Positions 45,439-54,952 of a stretch of DNA of 64,000 nucleotides are shown piece by piece (the first letter of the stretch is position 1; the number at the start of each line of letters is the position of its first letter). The notes beneath the pieces were generated by a model. The model had not been told where the DNA came from. It saw nothing but the letters and a program-made list of their open reading frames with translations, and ran no database searches. The position numbers and the translations under genes were made by a program. This stretch comes from Isoetes taiwanensis (Eukaryota > Streptophyta > Lycopodiopsida > Isoetales > Isoetaceae). The stretch is from contig JAJEKV010000066.1 in assembly GCA_021234155.1 (NCBI GenBank), positions 7,324,618-7,388,617 on the forward strand, written 5' to 3'.

Positions 45439-46624
45439 CTAACAAAGATCAGTCCCGTCCACTTCCTTGGAGGTCCTCAACTTCTGGAGTAAATGCTAGC
45501 AGGGAGCGCTTTAGTGATTGGATCAAGAAGGACTTGTCATCAACTATATCTACTGTGCGTATTGCTACAGCTATTGATGTGATGATTCAGGATAATAAAA
45601 GAGATCTCAGTAATCTTTTGGGTGAGTTGCGAGCAAAGGAGACTCAGTTGGAGCTTCCGTTACCTCCTGTTGAAGTTTTCTATCAGCCTGAAATGTGTAA
45701 GAATACTCTTCAAGCGTCTGGGTACAATGTGGTCGAGATTGATCATGAATGTGTAAGAATACTCTTCAAGCGTCTGGGTACAATGTGGTCGAGATTGATC
45801 ATGACTTACACAAGAAGTGTATTAGTAACTTGTTGTCGTTTAGTGTGGTTGGTCAATATACTGGAGCATTTCTTGACGCTAGGAAACTTGGCTATTGGTT
45901 GACTGGTAGATTAGGGTTGCCACCTTATCGTACTTTAAAGATGCTGGATAAGAAGTTCTTTTTGATCGTTTTTTATGATGCTGTGGCTGTGAAGCAACTG
46001 GTGGCATGTGGTGTGAACCCAATGTGGGGTGATTATATTTTGTACCAGCCTTACTCGCCTGGATTTTCTCCTGGTATGGCTCGCGCTCTTAGGATGCCAT
46101 GTTGGTTTTCTATTCCAAATCTTCCTCCTGATCTCCTGGTGCCTGAGTTTCTTATCAGTATTGCTAATGGCCCGGGTTCTCATCTGGCCCATTCTATCGT
46201 TGATGGTGCTAAAATTTGTGTCTCCCTTCCTTCAAGTCGTAGTCTTCCTGACTGTGTCGTTGTGAAAAGTGGCCCTATCTTTCTGAAGTATGCTTTGCAA
46301 TTGCTCAATGGCTCTCAGCTTACTGATTTATTTCCTCAACTTGCTTTATTTACAAATTTTCGTGCTAAGAGAGATCGCCCTGTAATGGTCCCTTCAGAGG
46401 AGGCTCTCCCTCACCAAGTGCTGAACAAAACAATGGAAGGGTGGAACAGAGAGGAGGCTCCCCCTTGCCAATTTCCAGGACGAGGTGGGCTGACCTCCCT
46501 TCAGAACCATGCGAGATGGACATGGTTGATGCTGTCTCTATTGGTATGGAGGTGGAACATAATATTTTGGGCACATGAACCTGTTGTCTTGGAATGTGAG
46601 GGGAGTGGCTTCTTCCCCAAGTAA
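45430..46624 (+). pseudogene. L1 ORF1 (gag-like, DUF4283-type)
   Basis: The frame begins near NSNKDQSRPLPWRSS and ASRERFSDWIKK, runs to GYNVVEIDHE, and is thrown out by a 56-bp tandem duplication (45,693-45,748 and 45,749-45,804). From 45,749 the second copy carries on as NLLSFSVVGQYTGAFLDARK, MPCWFSIPNLPPDLLVP and ISIANGPG, the RNA-binding region found in plant L1 ORF1 proteins. It ends after a Pro/Gly-rich stretch at 46,624, overlapping the ORF2 start. Without the duplication the frame would be open. No CCHC knuckle is obvious, which is unusual for plant L1 ORF1. Confidence 0.75.
45693..45804 (+). repeat. 56-bp tandem duplication inside L1 ORF1
   Basis: ATGTGTAAGAATACTCTTCA and the next 36 bases occur twice without visible change. 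Since 56 is not a multiple of three, the event breaks the frame, and it must be recent. Confidence 0.95.
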
Positions 46625-47543
46625 AAGAAGCAGGTTGTCTCTTTACCTGTCTAAGTTTTCTACGACCTTTTGTTGCCTTCAAGAGCATAAATGCCGCCGA
46701 GGTGATGTACATAAAGTAGCTAATGTATTTGGACGTGACTATAATGTCTTGGTCTCTGCTGCTGATGCATCTAAGGCGGGTGTGCTGACTGTATGGAAGT
46801 CTTCTGTGAATGTCACTTTTACTCAAACAGATAGGTTCGGCCGGTGGATAATAATCAAATGGAAAGATATTAAGGGCCAAGAATGGGGTTTGATAAATGT
46901 ATATGCTCATAATAGACCTCGTCAGCGTGGTGCTTTGTGGGCAACTCTGAGGAGCAAAGTTCTTCAGCTTGGGCAGAATGTTGCATGGTTGCTCATTGGC
47001 GACTTTAATATGATCGAGCTAGAAAGAGATAGAAGTGGTCGCGGCTCTGAAGTAGTGCAAGGATTCGAGCGAGAACAATGGCTACGCCTTTTACATGATT
47101 GTCAGCTTATAGAGATTGATGGTGACCAGTCCTTTACGTGGTGTAATGGTTGGACAGAAGCTGGCAGAGCTTATGCAAGGCATGATAGAGGATACTTTAA
47201 TACTTGTGCAGCTGCTCTGCTAGCGGATTTTCGTCGCTCAAATCTTCTGGATAGCTCCGTGTCTGATCATAATCCACAACTCCTAACTAATGATGTGGCT
47301 AATTGTCATCGACCTACCAGGACCTACTTTAAGCTTAATTGCAAGTATTTGGAGGATGATGAGTTCAAACTTGGCTATAGTCGGGCTTGGTCTCGGGCAT
47401 TCTCACCTCGTAGGGGCATGTCTGGGGTTGTCGCAGCGTTGTCTGCAGTGAAGTCATTTGCAAAAGAATATGGGAGAGTCAGAGCTGCTGAAGCTAGAGG
47501 ACTATTGACTGCATTGTACCAGGATGGTCATGTCATAACGTAA
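46575..47543 (+). pseudogene. L1 ORF2 endonuclease domain, reverse transcriptase missing
   Basis: The frame starts MNLLSWNVRGVASSPSKRSR (SWNVRG with the catalytic Asn), then CCLQEHKCR (Glu), WGLINVYAH, WLLIGDFNMIE (Asp and Asn) and a C-terminal SVSDHNPQLL (SDH). All key residues of an apurinic-type endonuclease are present: N, E, D/N, D and H. It nicks target DNA for insertion. The frame leaves L1 at about 47,527, after ALYQDG, and ends 5 codons later inside a foreign 1-kb segment. The whole reverse transcriptase, about 2.5-3 kb, is missing. L1 sequence resumes only at 48,562. Start chosen because SWNVRG is normally within 10 residues of the ORF2 start. Confidence 0.85.
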
Positions 47544-48561
47544 AAGAAAGAAGCATAATCAGTGTTCATATATTTCACCACGAAGGTCTTTCGCATTTTG
47601 AGCAATAACTTTGCTCAATCTCTAAACCAATTCATCACCATACGGAGGGATAATTTTGGTTACCTGCAGTGGAGATGCAAGTTAGCCTGAGAAGGGTAAA
47701 TGCATAAGCCACAAACAGGTAAGCAATAAACTCATCCGGCTTAACGCCCTTCACCATAATACAAACACGTATAACCAAAATAATAAGGCCAAGAAGTTAG
47801 GAAAAACAATTCTGACATTAATGCAGCAGACATAGAGGGAGTTCAGAGAATGAGCTTAAAGAGTCATATTTCAGAGAATAAACCTAAAGAGCTAATGGTC
47901 TAACTTTCGGGACGCACGTAATATCGCAAAGATTAAGAGAGAACAGCAAAACACCAAACGTTAAATTGTGCACAGCTAAGAGAAAGGTTCATAAGCTAAT
48001 CTGTGCAATAAGCTCGGTTAGGGCTATAAATTAGAAATAATAAAATTTTTATTGGAACTGAAGCTTAAAAAAAAAAAAAAAAAAAACTAGCTAAAGAGAA
48101 TCCATAGAGTTAGATAAGAGAATGAATAATTGAGCCTGCATTATCATGTTTGCACAGGTAAAATTGAGCAAGGCAACATCGTGTGGGAATAGAAAATCTA
48201 TACAGCATAAGTAGCTCAAAAGGATAGAACTGTATCAGCTTACGATGGAATCAAAACAGAAAATAACTAAGGACGACTAAAGATCCATGCAATAACAAAG
48301 ATCAAACAAGACAAGGAGAAGATAATGTTAACATCAATATATAGCAAGAAACTATGAATTATTCAGAAGAAGATACTGCATGGCCATCATACAAGGGCAG
48401 ATCTGCTCCAAGTTGCTTTCAAAACATGAAATAGAAGGATATGCATCTCCTTCCTGAAATCGTTAACCAGAAATAGTAGACTTAAACATCAATGCAAGGA
48501 CCCAAGCAAATATTAAGGTTCAAGTAGCATACAAAACAAGGGATATTACATATCGACTGTC
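47528..48561. repeat. 1-kb segment R2, copy 1, replacing the L1 reverse transcriptase
   Basis: From TCATGTCATAACG to TATCGACTGTC this is over 95 percent identical, by eye, to 53,139-54,183. Differences are point changes, a 6-bp insertion around 47,721 and a shorter internal A run (48,067-48,087). The segment has minus-strand exon-like pieces. It joins L1 sequence abruptly on both sides, with no target duplication. Confidence 0.9.
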
Positions 48562-48976
48562 TCGATTTACTGGCACGTCTCGATCTAGCCAGCAAATTTT
48601 GCTTGCTATCTATCCTGATGCTTGGCCCAAACTACGGAAACGAGCTTTTCATCTCGCATGTGGCTGGCTTTTATGGTCAATCTGGAAGAGAAGGTGGTTG
48701 TTTATCTTTAAGGGCGTAGATACTGCGGATGAGATTGTTCTTCAGTGGACACAAAATAAAATTGTTATGGCTTACAATTGTTCTTCTCTTGATCAAGAGA
48801 AGAAAGTACTGATCTGGCATACTTACCTTCAGATTCATTCTTTTGCATAGGCAGGTGGTTGTGCTCAGTTGGATCGGTTTGTCCACTGGGGTTATAATCC
48901 TGTCTTTGCATTTTATGTTGCTCTAGTTCTTACTTGGTGAATAAAGCTTGTCGTCCTTCAAAAAAAAAAAAAAAAA
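48562..48976 (+). mobile_element. 3' end of the L1 with poly(A)
   Basis: Open sequence WPKLRKRAFHLACGWLLWSI then KRRWLFIFKG matches the ORF2 end at 12.4 kb. It is followed by a stop, a 3' UTR with AATAAAGC at about 48,941 and a run of A at 48,960-48,976. It presumably belongs to the same insertion as 45.4-47.5 kb. Confidence 0.75.
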
Positions 48977-49069
48977 GGTCTTGCGGTTGCCAAAGGATAT
49001 CAAATACAGGGATCAGATGCAACAATACCATAAGAACATAAGTTACATTTTAGATGATTTTGCAACTTG

Positions 49070-49300
49070 GCATTTAGTCTAGTGGTGACACACTAGTTTC
49101 CAGACGAGGCTAGTTTCGAGAGTGCATTCAATGTAAGGTGATTGACATAAAAACTGCTTCTTTTACCCCTTTGGGGTTTGTCTAGTGGTAAACTTGATAT
49201 CGGTCATACTTGAGCCCATAACCTCGTGCATAGCAATTTAACATACTAGATGGAGGCTTTTTCCATTGCCCTGAGATAACAGGTTCGAGATTGGCCAACA
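49070..49300 (+). repeat. Possible tRNA-derived SINE-like pieces
   Basis: GTCTAGTGGTGACACAC followed by TAGTTTCGAGAGTG, and TTTGTCTAGTGGTAAAC followed by AGGTTCGAGATTGG at 49,275, resemble A and B boxes of tRNA-type promoters. Spacing in the second pair is about 85 bp, longer than in a tRNA. No cloverleaf could be drawn. Weak. Confidence 0.25.
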
Positions 49301-52300
49301 ATAGTAATGTGATATGGACCTTAAATTGGTCACATACATTATATAATCAGATGGAGCAACTCCTTTTAAAAGGGAAACTAACAGTAAGGCAGGCTTGGGG
49401 TCAAAGGATAGGGTGGAGTTGGGGAGAAGGTTGCATGTTTCAATTCCTTTTATGATATTGCATTTATACATATTCTAGATTCATATGATTGCCCTTTTAA
49501 ATGAGGGATTGCATTACTTATTTGCATGAGCTAACAGTGCTAGTTGATTTACTATTCAAATCCACAAAAATATGTTGCTCAAAATGGATTGTTACGACTA
49601 GTTTCTTAGCAACCATTTATGAAACCGAGTTGCATTTCGGTTGTCAGAGAATAGCACCATAGAACATTTTTCATTTTTTGAAATCGATCACTACTAAGAT
49701 TGGTAAAGTGTATTTTGATGTTGTTCCTCTAGCTTCGTCGTGAATAAGTGTTAGATCCCATAAACCTTAGCCAATTAATGCAGAAGTATAGAATATAAAC
49801 ATGTCGGGTCATCATAACGCACAAATGCAAAAATCCTCTCCACAACATTATTGTTTGCCTGGATCCTAATGCCTATATGGTACTGCTTTCGTTTCAGACA
49901 ATGCATTACTTTAAATCAATGGCATCACTTTATTGGGTACCAACAATTGAACCTTATGGTTCTTCTATGGCATTTGGTCAAATTCTATGAGGAATGGTCA
50001 ATGTCATGGTTCAATAGCATGTAAGATAACTTTGAGGAAAATGATCAATGACGTGACCTCGTACAAATAAGATTGCCCAATATACACTTTCTTTTCTTTT
50101 CTTTTCTTTTTTTGCATAGTATTAACTTACGAGTCTATGTTTTGCAACGTAAAAATAGAAATACCAAAGATTTGCATTTTGCAATTCTAATAAAAGCTTG
50201 TTAATAAGGAGGTAGATTGAACCTTTCTCAAACACCAATATCTAATGGAAATGATGGAAATGCCCCATAGCCATGGATGTCACATCTAATGTTAATGTGG
50301 AAATGCCTTATAGTCAAAGTGGAAAGATGTACAACAAAAGGAAGCCTAATGCAAAATAGCAATGCAGAGACACTACCAGAAGTTTTAGTAATAGAATTTG
50401 CATGGAACTACTATCGATGTGGACAAAAGCATACACCAAGTACATACATGCACTCTCAAACATGATCATCTCTTTACATATATGCATTGCTAAACATGTA
50501 CCCAATGCAGTTATAATGCTCCTGACAAAACGTTGCAGTTACATTGTTTATGGCATCAAGCTGCTTGGTCCATGTGCATTGCCTTAAGCATGGACAAGAC
50601 CTCTACACGTGAGGTAGCATATGCATAGGCTCTGAGTGTCTAATGGCACTCTAATAGATTATGGAGATATAGGAGGATATGCATCTTTAAGAGGTGGGAT
50701 ATAACAAAGCAATTGTTGCAATGAGTACACCTGTACACCTTTGTACACCTTTGTATGGAATGAGTATGAACATCATTCGCAGTGGTTTGAGTGTCTGCAA
50801 TTGGCCTAGCTCCACAAGTATACTCATAAAGTCCCTGCGTTTGATCAGAAATCAAAATGAGAGAAGCCAAATACGCAAGATCAAAGCCACTATCATGTTC
50901 ATCCAAATGCTTGGCTTGCTCAAAGAAAAAAAAAACAATACAAAGCATATGGTCTGACCTTTATATTTATGGTTACAAAATCATAAAGCACCTGATCTTA
51001 TTCATATAGAAAATATCAACTGGCTGCCAACGAACTAATCCCATGGACATGAACGAAACAAATATATTAACAACTAAAGGAGAATTTAGAGGTGCAGGAT
51101 TATCCAGTAATGGCGTGCAATTTTGATGGCTTCGTACAAACTCCTCATTGTTTTCATTTAAATAGAAACTAAACAATTTGCCAGAGTGAAAAAAAAAATC
51201 AATAATGCAGAACTGATAATATCATCAAATGAGAAGGGACTGCACAAAATAAAGGAAAAAACTCATTTAAGAACAAAGTGAAGAAATATGTCGTACGTCA
51301 AAAAACTATTCCAACATATTGAGAGCTGGGAGCATCAAGAGGCCGATTAAGTTGGGTCCTCTCAAGCATAAATAACTCATCTGTGGAGGCAGAAAGAGCT
51401 TTAATAAGTTGCAAGTCTGAATGCATCTCACAAAGGGGAAATAAACAATCTTAGAAACATCTGGTATTTGACTTCTAAGCTTTTTTCCAACAGCCCAGGC
51501 CTGACGCCTACTTTTTGGTCTAAAACCATAAGCTCCCATTTTGAACAACATGATCAAGTCTCTCGCCATGCCAAAGGAGAAAAATATTCTCGTCAAGGAG
51601 TTATTTTTTCTGCATTGGGAGGGATCATGAATTTTTGAGACATTGCTTGTATGATTTATTAAAAAAATAATGTTTATGGTGTAATATGTAACTCCTTGCC
51701 TTCAATTAAACAGTGTTACAATTTCAACAAGAAGTGATGCTTCTATAAGGCCTCATCTTATGCATGGAATTTGATATCAATCTTTATGCACTAGGGATAG
51801 AATGCTATGTCCTCAAAAAGGTATTTTTGCAATTATTAAGAAGAATGGATGAAATGGAGCGTGAAAAACATTTGAGAGTCTAAATCTACGAAGGTGTCGT
51901 ACCTAATATTATATACAGATAATTTGACGCATCACTCCTTGCCATGGCTTTAGTCTGCATTTTCCAAGAATTTGCAGCAGATTTGTGTACGATTGTATTT
52001 CTGGATACATGCTTATACAAAGTTTCTACTAGCTAGATCCAGTTACAAATATGCCTCACTGATTTGAACAACAACCTATTAACAACTAAAGTTTCACACT
52101 CTAGATCTAGTATCTGCTCCATTATGTGACTTAACAACTGTGTTATCATAATCTATTTCATAACTTGAGAGCATGCTTTGCAAGTGTAGTTATGGCTGTG
52201 ATAATTAAGACCTTCATTGCAATACTTACGGTGAGCGTCAAGGTAGACTGCTCCAATGCTAGATCCTAATTCATATCTCCATCCCAATTCAGTCGTAGAA

Positions 52301-52347
52301 GATCTTGTATGAGAGCCACTTCAAAATTTTAAAATTACTCTTAAAAT
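49301..52347. other. No recognised gene
   Basis: AT-rich. A minus frame at 51,596-51,306 includes a basic stretch FRPKSRRQAWAVGKKLRSQI that could be an old exon; there is no splice support or family. A CTTTT repeat lies at 50,090-50,116. Confidence 0.4.
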
Positions 52348-52746
52348 TCACACGGGGAGTGACTCTAGGCAACGGGAGTTGTTGGATGGGTATATTCACG
52401 ACTTATGCTTGAATATTGGACCGTAGATAGCGATCCTCGTTTGTGGGGTATGGTCTTACAAGTTTTGTTATACGTATAACGAGACTTGCAAAATATTATA
52501 AGGTTTGAAGGCAATATACTAAATGGTGTTGATTTCATACTTGTATTATATTGTTTTATCGAGTATAAAAGGGGATCTCGCTGCCCTACATCAACCCCGT
52601 GTGAATATATGGCACAATAACTGGGGGTTTCCTTCATTTTTTGTACGCTTTTCAATATGGTTTTGCTATGATTTGGTTGATATATTCGTTTGACTGTACT
52701 AAATAGTATTTCTAGAGTGCACCTTTTCTTGGCCGTTGATTTTCAA
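52348..52746. mobile_element. Diverged copy of the hairpin MITE plus dispersed tail
   Basis: CACACGGGGAGTGACTCTAG to about 52,630 aligns with the reverse complement of the core of the 7252-7738 element (CCTCGTTTGTGGGGTATG, ATATTATAAGGTTTGA, GGTGTTGATTT, TCTCGCTGCCCT, CCCCGTGTGAATAT). It then passes into the tail shared with 4599-4740. The outer arms of the hairpin are missing. Confidence 0.75.
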
Positions 52747-53138
52747 AAAAAAAAAAAAAAAAAAAACCTTTTTAGCCTGTTAAGACCATAAGAACTAACA
52801 GACTTTAGGCTTTATAGTTCCATTTGGAAAAATAAGGACCTTCAATTGCAATCCTAGAAAAAGACGGTGCAATCTAATTCTAGGCCCTGATAAGGAGCAA
52901 ATAAGAATAAAGAATAAATCCATAAATATAACTTTAAGAATAGAAGTACGTGATATCCATGGAATATAACAATGAAAAATATCTAGATAGCTGATACGAG
53001 AAGCCTAAATTTGTATTCAAACATACAAAAAGATCCAATACCATATCATCTTATAGAAATATAGTACAAACCAGTAAAAAAAATCTTATCAATAGATCTT
53101 CCAATGTTTTAGTAGAAGAACTTCATAGGAAAAAGATT
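52747..53138. other. No recognised gene
   Basis: Begins with an A run (52,745-52,766), then AT-rich sequence without motif. Confidence 0.4.
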
Positions 53139-54183
53139 TCATGTCATAACGTAAAAGAAAGAAGCATAATCAGTGTTCATAGATTTCACCACGAAGGTCT
53201 TTCGCATTTTGAGCAATAACTTCGCTCAATCTCTAAACCAATTCATCACCATACGGAGGGATAAGTTCGGTTACCTGCAGTGGAACCAGATGCAAGTTAG
53301 CCTGAGAAGGGTAAATGCATAAGCCACAAACAGCAATGAACTCATCCGGCTTAACGCCCTTCACCATAATACAAACACGTATAACCAAAATAATAAGGCC
53401 AAGAAGTTAGGAAAAACAATTCTGAAATTAATGCAGCAGACATAGAGGGAGTTCAGAGAATGAGCTTAAAGAGTTATATTTCAGAGAATAAACCTAAAGA
53501 GCTAATGGTCTAACTTTCGGGAAGCACGTAATATCGCAAAGATTAAGAGAGAACAGCAAAACACCAAACGTTAAATTGTGCACAGCTAAGAGAAAGGTTC
53601 ATAAGCTAATCTGTGTAATAAGCTCGGTTAGGGCTATAAATTAGAAATAATAAAATTTTTATTGGAACTGAAGCTTAAAAAAAAAAAAAAAAAAAAAACA
53701 TAAGGAAACTAGCTAAAGGGAATCCATAGAGTTAGATAAGAGAATGAATAATTGAGCCTGCATTATCATATTTGCACAGGTAAAATTGAGCAAGGCAGCA
53801 TCGTGTGGGAATAGAAAATCTATACAGCATAAGTAGCTCAAAAGGATAGAACTGTATCAGCTTACGATGGAATCAAAACAGAAAATAACTAAGGACGACT
53901 AAAGATCCATGCAATAACAAAGATCAAACAAGACAAGGAGAAGATAATGTTAACATCAATATATAGCAAGAAACTATGAATTATTCAGAAGAAGATACTG
54001 CATGGCCATCATACAAGGGCAGATCTGCTCCAAGTTGCTTTCAAAACATGAAATAGAAGGATATGCATCTCCTTCCTGAAATCGTTAACCAGAAATAGTA
54101 GACTTAAACATCAATGCAAGGACCCAAGCAAATATTAAGGTTCAAGTAGCATACAAAACAAGGGATATTACATATCCACTGTC
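53139..54183. repeat. 1-kb segment R2, copy 2, with exon-like minus-strand pieces
   Basis: Copy of 47,528-48,561. On the minus strand two splice-flanked pieces are visible: one ending GVKPDEFIA before GTTTGTGG, and one after CACTGCAG reading VTELIPPYGDELV, TAG (53,233-53,235), RLSEVIAQNAKDLRG, EIYEH and TGA. They look like the last two exons of a host gene I cannot name. The sequence after 54,183 still resembles the inside of the segment, so this copy may be nearer to the source. Confidence 0.7.
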
Positions 54184-54380
54184 AAATCTGTGCAGGTCAT
54201 ATACGTGTGGAAACAGAAAATCCATCTAGCTATCCAGAAATTCTAAGACAAGCAGCATAATATGACATCCCAATCTCATGATACGGTGTACTTCTAGCGG
54301 CTAGCTTATTCTTCTTCTGTTATGCAATTTTAGATAGAGATCTACATAAGCTGTATTTGACATATTTTCACTATAACCAT
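54184..54380. other. Continuation next to R2, no gene
   Basis: TGTGCAGGTCATATACGTGT and AACAGAAAATCCAT echo TTTGCACAGG and AATAGAAAATCTAT inside R2, an old internal duplication. Confidence 0.4.
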
Positions 54381-54952
54381 ATAGAATAGAATAGAATAGA
54401 ATAGAATAGAATAGAATAGAATACATTAATGTCCCTTGTGCCGTAAGGCCCCTGGACTTGTGTAGCATGGGCGAGCTCCCTAAAAGGGTGCTACTAGCAC
54501 ATCACACTGTTATAATGTAGCCTTTTCTGAAGGCTGACTTTTTTCTTTTAATACCAGCATCCCGCTTTACCTCGGCTTCTTGGCCGTGCAGTGATGCGTC
54601 GTTATCAATCAGCTTTTAGCTGAGCAATTTGTGTGAGGCTATATGACCCGTTTTGTACGGATCATATTACAAGCCCTCTTTCACTTTGTGTACTTCTCGT
54701 AATCCGGTCGCCATTCTTTGGATCGCGACCGCCAAATCCGTAATGATTACATCATCTTCATCGACTGTGGACTAGTTCCCCCACCTTATATTTCTATATC
54801 TGTCCCCCGATGTCTCCGTAGATCGGGCAAATCATTAATCATATGGTTCTCATCCTCTATTCTCCCCGTCCACAGATTCATTCATATCCCCGTCCTCCTT
54901 GTCTACCCCTCTCCATCTGTCTTTTTCGATTCTTAGATCATGACTTCCCATC
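54381..54952 (-). mobile_element. 3' UTR and (ATTCT)n tail of the 54.4-59.1 kb LINE
   Basis: About nine AGAAT units at 54,381-54,423 adjoin ATTAATGTCCCTTGTGCC, the 3' terminus in minus orientation. The UTR has a C/G-rich block (GGGCGAGCTCCC) and an inverted pair AATCAGCTTTTAGCTGA at 54,607-54,625 that can form a small hairpin. It is shared with the truncated copy at 43.6 kb. Confidence 0.8.

Noticed and set aside
49070-49300. A tRNA gene
   Set aside because: A and B box-like words exist but spacing is wrong and no cloverleaf can be drawn.
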